Origin: an uncultured Arenicella sp.
GTDB lineage: Bacteria > Pseudomonadota > Gammaproteobacteria > Arenicellales > Arenicellaceae
Direction: 5' to 3'
Assembly (NCBI GenBank): GCA_937989675.1
Contig: CALKRK010000287.1
Coordinates: 1 to 33,645 of the forward strand
DNA: 33,645 nucleotides
The position numbers and the translations under genes are program-made. The notes below the pieces were generated by a model. That model had not been told where the DNA came from, searched no databases, and was given only the letters and a program-made list of their open reading frames with translations. Shown here in pieces: positions 16,606 to 24,134 of the stretch. How positions within the stretch are numbered: position 1 is the first letter of the stretch; each line of letters begins with the position of its first letter.

Positions 16606-16626
16606 AAATGAGAATCATTCTCATTT
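16606..16626. promoter_or_regulatory. Fur box upstream of the iron transporter operon
   Basis: The half-sites AAATGAGAAT and ATTCTCATTT flank a central C, forming a perfect 21-bp palindrome. It fits the Fur consensus (GATAATGAT-type repeats) very well. It sits 29 nt upstream of the FbpA-like start, where bound Fur would block transcription under iron-replete conditions. The rest of the 344-nt gap up to gcvH holds the gcvH promoter and nothing else I recognise. Confidence 0.9.
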
Positions 16627-16824
16627 TCATTGATTCTTCTGCGCAATGCAAGTTAGCTGAGGGGGCAAATGAAAAATAGTTGTACGAATTCAGCCTTTTT
16701 GGAATAAAACACGTGGGTTGAGTTCTTCGTGCCTTGATTACCGGCAAACGTTAAACATCGGCTGTAAGAAAATTTTCTGTATTTGAGTTTTTGTCGATTT
16801 GTTTAAAGTGACGGTCGGCTTTAC

Positions 16825-16852
16825 TTGGTTGTGGTCTCGAATGCCGTATAAT
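16825..16852 (+). promoter_or_regulatory. Candidate sigma-70 promoter of gcvH
   Basis: TTGGTT (16825-16830) and TATAAT (16847-16852) are separated by 16 nt and lie 70 nt before the gcvH start. No glycine riboswitch pattern was recognised in the leader. Confidence 0.55.
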
Positions 16853-16921
16853 GTGCGAAATTTTTATAATCAGGGCCTGTAGTTAATACAGCTCCGCCCG
16901 TCACTAATATTGGAGAACGCC

Positions 16922-17308
16922 ATGAGCGAAACCCCCGATGATTTGTTGTACGCCGCGTCACACGAGTGGGTGCGCAAGTTGGATGATGATGTTATTGAAG
17001 TTGGTATTTCTGATTACGCACAGGAAGCCCTAGGAGATGTCGTCTACGTTGAACTGCCTGAAGTTGGAGCTGAAGTCACTGCTGGCCAAGAGTGTTGCGC
17101 GGTTGAATCTGTTAAGGCGGCTTCAGATATTTATGCACCGGTAAGCGGAGAAGTTGTTGCCGTAAACGAAGAATTGGATGGTGAGCCTGAGCTACTAAAT
17201 GAAGCCCCTTATGCAGGTGGTTGGATGTTTCGTATTAAAGCTAGTGACGTAGCTGAGATGGAAAGTTTGCTGAGCGCTGAGGCCTATCTAACTCAAGTTA
17301 GCGACTAA
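16922..17308 (+). CDS. gcvH: Glycine cleavage system H protein
   Basis: This 128-residue protein has the H-protein pattern: [33 protein letters not shown], and the lipoylation site [13 protein letters not shown] with Lys65. [10 protein letters not shown] closes the fold. The lipoyl arm carries the aminomethyl group of glycine between the P, T and L proteins in the cytoplasm. I chose the ATG at 16922 because GGAGA precedes it by the right distance; the in-frame ATG at 16910 lies before that site. No gcvT or gcvP is adjacent, so the rest of the system lies elsewhere. Confidence 0.95.
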   Translation: MSETPDDLLYAASHEWVRKLDDDVIEVGISDYAQEALGDVVYVELPEVGAEVTAGQECCAVESVKAASDIYAPVSGEVVAVNEELDGEPELLNEAPYAGGWMFRIKASDVAEMESLLSAEAYLTQVSD

Positions 17309-17350
17309 TACTTGCTTCTTATAAACAGTTGTAAAATAACAAAGATTTGT

Positions 17351-17377
17351 AAAAGCTGCGCTAAACGCGTGGCTTTT
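17351..17377 (+). terminator. Candidate intrinsic terminator after gcvH
   Basis: An 11-bp stem with two wobble pairs (AAAAGCTGCGC with GCGTGGCTTTT) and a 5-nt loop lies 42 nt after the gcvH stop. The T-run is the 3' arm of the stem, so termination could work in either direction. Confidence 0.45.
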
Positions 17378-17451
17378 AAACGTGTGGGCCGCTAGGTTAT
17401 GTATACCGAGGTTTGCCCGCACCGCACACACTAGTAAGTTTGGAGCTTAAT

Positions 17452-18384
17452 TTGAAAACCTTAATAACCGGTTCGATGGCCTATGACACCATTATGGTGT
17501 TTGAAGATCAGTTTAAGAACCACATCTTGCCAGATCAAACACATATCCTAAATGTCTCTTTTTTTGTGCCTGGCATGACTCGGCATGTTGGCGGTTGTGC
17601 GGGCAATATTGCTTACACACTAAAGCTGCTTGATGGAAACCCTCAGATCATGGCAACCGTTGGCGAGGATTTTGGTTTGTATGCAAAGTGGCTTGAGGAG
17701 AAAGGCTTAAGCACTCAACACGTTACAAAGGTCGACGGTACTTTCATGGCCCAGTGTTTTATTGTGACCGATAAAGACAACAACCAAATTAACGCGTTTC
17801 ACCCGGGTGCAATGAATCATGCGCACGTTAACAAAGTGGCAGATGCCGAAGATATTGAGTTGGGTATCGTTGGGCCAGATGGTCGAGACGCGATGATTCA
17901 ACATGCGGCCGATTTCGCTGAGCTTGGTATACCGTTTGTGTTCGACCCAGGTCAGGGTTTGCCGATGTTTGACGGCGACGACTTGAATACCTTTATTGAA
18001 CAGGCCACTTACTTGATCGTAAACGATTATGAGAGTGAGATGGTGATGGAAAAAACGGGCTTAACCCTATCGCAATTGGCAGAAAAGGTTGATGCTTTGA
18101 TTGTTACGCGCGGCGGTAAAGGCTCTGAGATTCACACTGGCGGCGAAGTTATCGAAATCGGCAGCGCACCAATCGGCGAAGCTGTTGACCCCACGGGTTG
18201 CGGTGATGCGTATCGGGCTGGTGTTTTGTACGGTTTAGCGCAAGGTAAAGACTGGAAGGTGTGTGGCCAAATTGGTGCGCTTTGTGGTGCTATCAAAATA
18301 GAACACTCAGGTACTCAAAATCACGTATTCACCTCAGAAAGTTTTGCTGAACGTTATGCGTCGGCTTTTGCTGAGTCCCTCTAA
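17452..18384 (+). CDS. PfkB family carbohydrate/adenosine kinase
   Basis: From a TTG at 17452, supported by a GGAG 6 nt upstream, the protein has 310 residues and starts MKTLITGSMAYDTIMVF. The PfkB marks are the early Gly-rich GGCAGNIAYTLKLL and the C-terminal DPTGCGDAYRAGVLYGL with the catalytic Asp. Further features are ATVGEDFG and LIVTRGGKGSEIH. The family phosphorylates sugars or nucleosides using ATP. The overall pattern (NHILPDQTHILNVSFFVP) resembles proteobacterial proteins annotated as adenosine kinase or ribokinase; the substrate is not fixed by sequence. It lies 16 nt upstream of lgt on the same strand and is probably co-transcribed with it. Confidence 0.88.
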   Translation: MKTLITGSMAYDTIMVFEDQFKNHILPDQTHILNVSFFVPGMTRHVGGCAGNIAYTLKLLDGNPQIMATVGEDFGLYAKWLEEKGLSTQHVTKVDGTFMAQCFIVTDKDNNQINAFHPGAMNHAHVNKVADAEDIELGIVGPDGRDAMIQHAADFAELGIPFVFDPGQGLPMFDGDDLNTFIEQATYLIVNDYESEMVMEKTGLTLSQLAEKVDALIVTRGGKGSEIHTGGEVIEIGSAPIGEAVDPTGCGDAYRAGVLYGLAQGKDWKVCGQIGALCGAIKIEHSGTQNHVFTSESFAERYASAFAESL

Positions 18385-18400
18385 AACTGCGCTTTAAGCT

Positions 18401-19192
18401 ATGTTTGTTCACCCAAATTTCGACCCAGTTGCGCTGCAGATAGGGCCGCTTGCCATTCATTGGTACGGTTTGATGTACGTATTCGGTTTTCTGGGCGTGT
18501 TTTTATTGTGGTCGTATCGGCTTAAGAAATACCCACGGTATGTTGAACAAGGTTGGACGCCCGAGTCGATTTCAGATTTGGTGTTTTATGGCGCCTTGGG
18601 CGCCGTACTCGGCGGCCGCTTAGGCTATGTCTTTTTCTATAAACCTTTTGAGTATCTGAGTAACCCGCTGGAAATATTTTATATTCAGCAAGGCGGATTG
18701 TCGTTTCATGGCGGCATGTTAGGTGTGATACTGGCGCTGACTCTATTTGGTCGAAAAATGCGGCTTAGTTTGCTGCAAGTTGGTGATTTTGTTGCGCCTG
18801 TTGCACCGCTTGGTCTGTTCTTCGGCAGAATTGGTAACTTTATCAACCAAGAGTTATGGGGAAAGACTACTGATGGTCCGTGGGGTGTTGTTTTCTCTAA
18901 CGGCGGACCATTGCCACGGCACCCATCAATGCTATATGAAGCCTTGTTAGAAGGGCTAGTTTTACTCATTGTGTTATGGTTAGTGGCAGTTAAACCGAGG
19001 CCGGCGGGCGTCTTGTCTGGATTGTTCTTAATTGGTTATAGTTTATCGCGCATCCTAGTTGAGTTTGTGCGAGTCCCTGACGAGCACCTTAGTTACCTGA
19101 TGTTTGATTGGGTCACCATGGGGCAAGTGCTAAGCTTACCAATGTTACTATTGGGTTGTTATCTGGTTTTCAGAGCTAAACGATTATCGTGA
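18401..19192 (+). CDS. lgt: Prolipoprotein diacylglyceryl transferase Lgt
   Basis: The 263-residue polytopic membrane protein has about seven hydrophobic segments. The Lgt signature GRIGNFINQELWG lies at residues 142-154, with IHWYGLMYVFGF near 19-30 and HGGMLG at 103-108. The C-terminal region holds RILVEFVRVPDEH. Lgt moves diacylglycerol from phosphatidylglycerol to the lipobox cysteine, the first step of lipoprotein maturation in the inner membrane. Its stop lies just before the next gene, and lnt, the last enzyme of the same pathway, lies one gene further. Confidence 0.95.
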   Translation: MFVHPNFDPVALQIGPLAIHWYGLMYVFGFLGVFLLWSYRLKKYPRYVEQGWTPESISDLVFYGALGAVLGGRLGYVFFYKPFEYLSNPLEIFYIQQGGLSFHGGMLGVILALTLFGRKMRLSLLQVGDFVAPVAPLGLFFGRIGNFINQELWGKTTDGPWGVVFSNGGPLPRHPSMLYEALLEGLVLLIVLWLVAVKPRPAGVLSGLFLIGYSLSRILVEFVRVPDEHLSYLMFDWVTMGQVLSLPMLLLGCYLVFRAKRLS

Positions 19193-19200
19193 GAAATATT

Positions 19201-19854
19201 ATGAAGAAACAAGTTATTAATTCTGTTCAAGGCCGTAAAAGGCAATTGTTCATAGCCAGTATGTTGGCCGCCTTGTCATCGTCATTTTTTGTCTCTCCCG
19301 CATATGCGATAAAGAAGTGCCAGGATACCGAAGGAAATTGGCATTACGGAGATGTGGCGGTGCAAGAGTGTGAAAGCTCTAAAGTTACTACTCTCAATGA
19401 CCGAGGGTTTATTGAAAGTGAGCTAGATGCGCCTAAGACTGACGAGGAGCTTAATGCTGAGAGAAAGCAGCAGGAGCTGGTTGATGCAGAGAGGGACCGT
19501 ATTCAGCACGAACGAAATGAGCGAAATCGTATATTGAGTGTTTACCAATCGGAAGCCGACATCGAGCGCCAGCTCGATAATCAGATGTATTCCGTTGATA
19601 GTAATATCGCGGTGCATAACGTTTTTCTAAAATCCATGGCTGCAAAGATCGAACGGCTCGAGGCTAAAAAGGCTGCATCCAAAGAGCGTTTTCGCCCCGG
19701 GATTCAAGCTCAAATTGATGAAGCTAATCAAAGCGTTGCGGATAAAGAAAAGGAGCTGCTCGCTCTGAAAGAACAAAAAAAACAAATTAGGGAGCGTTTT
19801 CAACGCGAGAAAGAGTTATACCGCTCGTTGAAGGAAGAAGCTGCCGAATCATAA
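19201..19854 (+). CDS. DUF4124 domain-containing exported coiled-coil protein
   Basis: From the ATG at 19201 (GAGA 8 nt upstream) the protein has 217 residues. The Sec signal peptide ends at about residue 36 (SPAYA). A DUF4124-type motif follows (KKCQDTEGNWHYGD), with Cys40 and Cys57 that could form a disulfide. The remainder, about residues 70-215, is a highly charged Glu/Lys/Arg/Gln coiled coil. DUF4124 proteins are periplasmic and of unknown function. The gene sits between lgt and lnt, nearly touching lgt (8 nt) and 23 nt before lnt. A role in lipoprotein or envelope biogenesis is inferred from position only. Confidence 0.8.
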   Translation: MKKQVINSVQGRKRQLFIASMLAALSSSFFVSPAYAIKKCQDTEGNWHYGDVAVQECESSKVTTLNDRGFIESELDAPKTDEELNAERKQQELVDAERDRIQHERNERNRILSVYQSEADIERQLDNQMYSVDSNIAVHNVFLKSMAAKIERLEAKKAASKERFRPGIQAQIDEANQSVADKEKELLALKEQKKQIRERFQREKELYRSLKEEAAES

Positions 19855-19877
19855 TTCTCAACTTGAGATAGTTATCA

Positions 19878-21386
19878 ATGAAGCTGACATCAGCGGTCTG
19901 GAAAACGCTGATACTTAACCTTGTTCTTGGGGCTCTTCTGGTTTTAGCCTTCGCACCCTTCGGTGTCTGGGTTCTCGCGCCAATATCGCTTGCCGCTTTT
20001 TTTGTACTAATCTTGCGGGCTGATGGCAAACATACCTTTTTGTCAGGTTTGGCATTTGGCTATGGGTTATACGGATTTGGCGTTTCCTGGGTTTATGTGT
20101 CGCTGTCGACCTATGGCGGCATGCCTCTCTGGATGGGGATTGTTGCGGTTCTTGGCTTCGCAGGGATACTGGCTCTTTTTATTGGCTTAATGTCGTACAG
20201 CATTGGCCGCTTATTCAAGGGTCAAGCAAAAATTCAGTTGTTGGCCTTGCCATTTGCCTGGGTCGTTTTTGAATGGATGAAGAGCTGGGTGTTGACGGGG
20301 TTTCCCTGGTTAGACCTAGGTTATACACAGACTTCAGCATGGATGCTTGCCTGGGCGCCCGTAGGTGGCATTTATCTGGTAAGTCTAATGGTGGCGATTG
20401 CCGCTGCGGCCATTGCATGGTCCGTTGTGTTTAAGAATTTTCGAGCTTTGTTAGTATTGCCTCTTTTGGCGATTGGCTCTTGGGTAACTGATCAGTTCGA
20501 GTGGTCGCAAGACCATGGTGATGCAATTCAGGTTGGTGTTGTACAAGCGAATGTGCCGATTAATTCAAAATGGGTGGCCGGCACGCGAGACCAATTGATT
20601 AGTCGCTATGTCTCGCTTAGCAGTGATTTGACGGATTCACAGACTATGGATTTGGTTGTTTGGCCTGAAACCGCGCTGCCGGTCTATATGCAAAGTACCG
20701 ATCAGGCTTTTTGGCGATCGATCACGGCCAATGGAGCGGCTTTGTTAACCGGAGTACTTGATGCTCCAAGTTTAAATGCCTCACCACCAAGTTACGATGA
20801 AACCTATAATGCCGCTGTGCTAGCCTGTAACGGCGAAACGCAAATGTACCGCAAGCGCCACCTTGTGCCTTTTGGTGAGTATATGCCGTTGCGCTTTATT
20901 TTTGATTGGGTGCTGGATTATCTGGAGTTACCAATGAGTGATCTTGCTTATTGGCAAGGGGACCAACCTCTGGCGTGTAATGGAAAAATTAATATCGGCT
21001 TGTCTATATGTTACGAAGATGCTTTTGCGAACGAGTATCGACAACATGTCGGCGATGCGACGCTCTTAGTAAACATTAGTGAGGATGCCTGGTTTGGCGA
21101 CTCATTTGCGCCACATCAGCGCTTGCAAATGGCGCAAATGCGGGCTCGAGAACTCGCTCGACCGATGGTTCGAAGCGCGAATTCTGGCCCTTCAGCATTT
21201 CTGGATGAGCGTGGCAAGGTTCTAGCAAAAACGGAACAATTTGTTGTGCAAACTCTTAGCCACCAGGTTCAGCCTAAAACAGGTGAGACACTTTATAAGC
21301 GATTTGGGAACTGGGTGGTTTTGTTCAGCCTGATAGTGATTGGCTTATTATTTTGGTTTGCAATGCCAAACAAAAATAGACGATGA
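19878..21386 (+). CDS. lnt: Apolipoprotein N-acyltransferase Lnt
   Basis: The 502-residue protein has an N-terminal membrane part with about six helices (residues 10-200), then a nitrilase-like domain. The catalytic triad is visible as Glu264 (VVWPETALPVY), Lys326 (YRKRHLVPFGEYMPLR) and Cys378 (LSICYEDAF). NISEDAWFGDSFAPHQ and MVRSANSGPSA are further Lnt motifs, and a last hydrophobic helix ends the protein. Lnt adds the third acyl chain to lipoproteins in the inner membrane of diderm bacteria. The gene closes the lgt-DUF4124-lnt string. It is usually found next to corC/ybeX instead, so this placement with lgt is notable. Confidence 0.95.
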   Translation: MKLTSAVWKTLILNLVLGALLVLAFAPFGVWVLAPISLAAFFVLILRADGKHTFLSGLAFGYGLYGFGVSWVYVSLSTYGGMPLWMGIVAVLGFAGILALFIGLMSYSIGRLFKGQAKIQLLALPFAWVVFEWMKSWVLTGFPWLDLGYTQTSAWMLAWAPVGGIYLVSLMVAIAAAAIAWSVVFKNFRALLVLPLLAIGSWVTDQFEWSQDHGDAIQVGVVQANVPINSKWVAGTRDQLISRYVSLSSDLTDSQTMDLVVWPETALPVYMQSTDQAFWRSITANGAALLTGVLDAPSLNASPPSYDETYNAAVLACNGETQMYRKRHLVPFGEYMPLRFIFDWVLDYLELPMSDLAYWQGDQPLACNGKINIGLSICYEDAFANEYRQHVGDATLLVNISEDAWFGDSFAPHQRLQMAQMRARELARPMVRSANSGPSAFLDERGKVLAKTEQFVVQTLSHQVQPKTGETLYKRFGNWVVLFSLIVIGLLFWFAMPNKNRR

Positions 21387-21410
21387 CGTTTCGTGTATAA
21401 AAACGGTAGG

Positions 21411-22097
21411 TTAGATTTCACCCATTTTCTTTAGAGCACGATCTAATCCAGAAAAATTTGGCTTACGAATTTTTCTTGGTTGGCCATTTGGAGATATGGG
21501 TTTTGGAGCTTGGCGCTCAGTTCGAGTTTGTATATTGGCGGCAGATGCCGTAGTAGGAACGCTTGCTGTTGTATCGTAATTATAAGAAATAATTGATTTG
21601 CTTCCTTTGTTTAATTTCTTAATTTTCAAGCTTTCAATAGCGCCATTACGATTAAGCAGAACTTCGTCAGCTCTAATCTCTTTGATGGATGCGCCAACTC
21701 CATTTATATCTTCGCCCACAGAGTAAAGACCGGCTTTTTTCTTACCAGAAGTAATAATGGCACGAGCAATGTTAGTATCGGTGGCGGCCAAAATACCTTG
21801 CAGCGTCAAATTCAATGTCGTGGGCTTGGCTTTGACCACGACTGGCTTTGGTGTTGAGTCGCCGAAAAGGTTTGCTCGAACAATATTTGCAGCATTATAG
21901 CTTTGCGCTTGTCGTTTAATGATCGCAGGCAATTTCTGCGGAGCGTAATTTTTTGCCTTTATGCGGCTTTGTGTGCGAGCATCCCACGCTACACTCATGA
22001 CGACCAGCATCAAGCACAATGCGGCTAAAGCCCAGGCGATCTTAGGCCCGTGCCGATTCCACGTGCGGTTGTTAGAAATGGTGTTTAGAAGCTCCAT
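21411..22097 (-). CDS. GspC-like type II secretion protein, without PDZ domain
   Basis: This 228-residue protein has a short cytoplasmic N-terminus and one membrane helix (about residues 21-41, IAWALAALCLMLVVMSVAW). A homology region typical of GspC lies at about 75-165 (NLFGD, TLNLTLQGILAATDTNIARA, LYSVGEDINGVGASIKEI, DEVLLNRNGAIESL). It ends in a Pro/Arg/Lys-rich tail rather than a PDZ or coiled coil. GspC links the inner-membrane platform to the secretin GspD. No other gsp gene is in the window, so it is either a detached subunit or an orphan. It diverges from the transglutaminase-like gene. Confidence 0.75.
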   Translation of the reverse strand: MELLNTISNNRTWNRHGPKIAWALAALCLMLVVMSVAWDARTQSRIKAKNYAPQKLPAIIKRQAQSYNAANIVRANLFGDSTPKPVVVKAKPTTLNLTLQGILAATDTNIARAIITSGKKKAGLYSVGEDINGVGASIKEIRADEVLLNRNGAIESLKIKKLNKGSKSIISYNYDTTASVPTTASAANIQTRTERQAPKPISPNGQPRKIRKPNFSGLDRALKKMGEI

Positions 22098-22200
22098 GTT
22101 CTATAGTTTACCTGATTCTAGATAAAAGCCCTATGTAAACCTGTCGAAAGGGCGCTTTGGTTTAGCGTCAATCGTATTTACTATTAATAAAGATATCATC

Positions 22201-22632
22201 TTGAAAATCAAGTCTTTTCAACAACTTAATGCTTCTCAGTGGGCTTGGCTATGGGTCGCATATTGGCGGCTTTGGCCGGTGTTGTTGCGAATTAAATTAA
22301 AGCAACAAAGTTGGTTGATGCGGAAAATAGACATTTCTGAGTATCCGTTTCCGAGAGAGGAACACGTATCTAAAGCCGGCATTGACATCAAGAGAATGCA
22401 TGAGTCGGTAAGATTGGCTGCTAGGATGCACTTTTTTGATGCCGCTTGCCTGCCCAGATCGATTGTTTTGGCCGACATGTTGAAGCATAGAGGCGTTGTT
22501 GCTGCAAAGGTCCGTTTAGGGGTAGGGCTAGAGAGTTCTTCCTTAGCAAGTCACGCGTGGGTTGAGGTCAATGGTGAACCTGTGGCTGAGCCAGAGCGCA
22601 TGGCGAGTGATTTTATTCGTATAAAGCGTTAG
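22201..22632 (+). CDS. Transglutaminase-like protein, lasso peptide B2 type (orphan)
   Basis: The 143-residue protein has an N-terminal helical part (residues 1-40). A transglutaminase-like core of the lasso B2/PF13471 kind follows, with catalytic Cys83 (FDAACLPRSIVLADMLKHRG) and His118 (SLASHAWVEVNGEPV). In lasso systems B2 is the leader peptidase. Here no RRE protein, asparagine-synthase-like cyclase, exporter or obvious precursor peptide is adjacent. Only a TTG at 22201 starts the frame with the right length; the next Met is at residue 40. The start is uncertain and no clear Shine-Dalgarno sequence is present. The function is unknown; a protease or cross-linking role is inference. Confidence 0.75.
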   Translation: MKIKSFQQLNASQWAWLWVAYWRLWPVLLRIKLKQQSWLMRKIDISEYPFPREEHVSKAGIDIKRMHESVRLAARMHFFDAACLPRSIVLADMLKHRGVVAAKVRLGVGLESSSLASHAWVEVNGEPVAEPERMASDFIRIKR

Positions 22633-22651
22633 AACCAGCCCTACAAGTATG

Positions 22652-23992
22652 CTAAAGCAGAACTAGTGTTGCTAGCCCCAAGACCGAAAAGTAACCTACC
22701 ACATCTGTAACCGTAGTAAGCGCGACACCGCCGGCGAGTGCAGGGTCTATATTCACTTTCTCAAGAAAAATAGGAATGCACACGCCAGCAATCGCACCCA
22801 TGACAAGATTTGCGATCATGGCGGCGGCAATGACAATGCCAAGCTGAATATTTTGATACCAAAGCGCGGCAATAAGCGCAATTACAAACGCCCAGATAAA
22901 ACCATTGAGCACGCCAACCATCGCCTCTTTTTTGAGGATGTTAAGCATGTTGCCACGAGAAATTGTGCCAAGGCTCATGCCGCGAATGACTACGGTCAGG
23001 GTTTGTGTACCGGCGTTGCCGCCCATACTGGCGACAATAGGCATTAGCACTGCGAGCGCAACGAGTTGTTGAATCGAGCCTTCGAATTGCCCAATAACCC
23101 ACGAACCAAGCAACGCAGTGACCAAATTGACCGCGAGCCAAACCGTACGGTTGCGTGACGTTTTGGTGACCGGTGCAAAAATATCTTCTTCTTCTCTCAG
23201 ACCTGCTGCCGCCATAATGTCATGCTCGGCTTGCTCTCTGATCACATCGACCACGTCATCGATGGTGATTCGACCCAGCAGTTTATGCTGTTCGTCGACA
23301 ACGGGAGCGGATATTAGGTCATAGTCGGCAAAGGCCTTAGCGACATCTTGTTCACCGTCCAGGCAACGAAAACTCACGGGGGTTTCTACCGCATGTTTGA
23401 TGGCTGGGTCACTACCGTTTTGCGTGAGTAGCCGATCAACTGGGAGAATGCCAGTCAGACGTTGCTCGCGATCCACCAAGTAAATCGTATCTGTATGCTC
23501 CGGCAGCTCTGTTTTTAAGCGTAGAAAATGCAGCACCACATCCAGCGAAATATTATCTCTTACGGTGGTTGTGTCTAGGTTCATTAAGCCGCCAGCGCTG
23601 TCCTCGGGGTAGGAAAGCACCTCACCCAAATTATTGCGTGTTTCCGTATCCACGGCGAACAATGCATCCGCCAGCAGCGGTTCAGGTAGATCGGGAATTA
23701 AGTCGGCGATCTCATCAATATCCAGAACTTTGATGGCGTCGATGAGCTCTTGTTTATCCAGTTCATGCGCAAGGTCTTTGAACACCCCCTCGTTAAGTTC
23801 GTAAAGAACTTCACCTTTTGAATCTTCCGGTATGTACGTCCAAGCCAGCGGACGTTTGATCGGAGTTAAGCGCTCAAGTGCATCAGCAATATCAGCTGGA
23901 TGCGCATCGGCAAACAGCTCGGCAACTTCGGCGACGTTATTCGCGTCTAGAAGCTCAACGATATTATGAATAGGTGGTGTAGCTTGTTGCAC
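22652..23992 (-). CDS. mgtE: Magnesium transporter MgtE
   Basis: The 446-residue protein has the full MgtE order. An N-terminal helical domain (DAHPADIADALERL, SYPEDSAGGLM) comes first, then two CBS domains (about residues 130-255; LISAPVVDEQHKLLGRITIDDVVDVI). Five membrane helices complete it. Diagnostic membrane motifs are PIVASMGGNAGTQTLTVVIRG and TTVTDVVGYFSVLGL. MgtE is a Mg2+ channel gated by Mg2+ binding to the cytoplasmic domains. The start is a GTG. It follows the phosphotransferase EI gene on the same strand after a 142-nt gap that contains its own candidate -10 element. Confidence 0.95.
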   Translation of the reverse strand: MQQATPPIHNIVELLDANNVAEVAELFADAHPADIADALERLTPIKRPLAWTYIPEDSKGEVLYELNEGVFKDLAHELDKQELIDAIKVLDIDEIADLIPDLPEPLLADALFAVDTETRNNLGEVLSYPEDSAGGLMNLDTTTVRDNISLDVVLHFLRLKTELPEHTDTIYLVDREQRLTGILPVDRLLTQNGSDPAIKHAVETPVSFRCLDGEQDVAKAFADYDLISAPVVDEQHKLLGRITIDDVVDVIREQAEHDIMAAAGLREEEDIFAPVTKTSRNRTVWLAVNLVTALLGSWVIGQFEGSIQQLVALAVLMPIVASMGGNAGTQTLTVVIRGMSLGTISRGNMLNILKKEAMVGVLNGFIWAFVIALIAALWYQNIQLGIVIAAAMIANLVMGAIAGVCIPIFLEKVNIDPALAGGVALTTVTDVVGYFSVLGLATLVLL

Positions 23993-24064
23993 GGGTGATT
24001 AGATTGCTCGAAGTTCGATGGCGCTTGATATTTAATTGCGCCGCGGGTTGATGTCGACAACCGT

Positions 24065-24070
24065 ATTATA
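24065..24070 (-). promoter_or_regulatory. Candidate -10 element of mgtE
   Basis: The minus strand reads TATAAT 72 nt before the mgtE start, in the gap after the EI gene. TTGTAC lies upstream at a long 19-nt spacing, so the promoter is only tentative. No magnesium riboswitch pattern was recognised. Confidence 0.4.
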
Positions 24071-24134
24071 GCGAGCAAGTTGTTAGGGCGTACAAGCTTA
24101 TTCCCGGGTTAATGTCATTTTCGGCTGGTTAAGC

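Noticed and set aside
16627-16921. Glycine riboswitch before gcvH
   Set aside because: I looked for the tandem glycine aptamer pattern and did not recognise it; only a sigma-70-like promoter is visible.
21411-22632. A lasso peptide biosynthetic cluster
   Set aside because: Only a B2-like protein is present; no precursor, RRE protein, cyclase or exporter was found around it.
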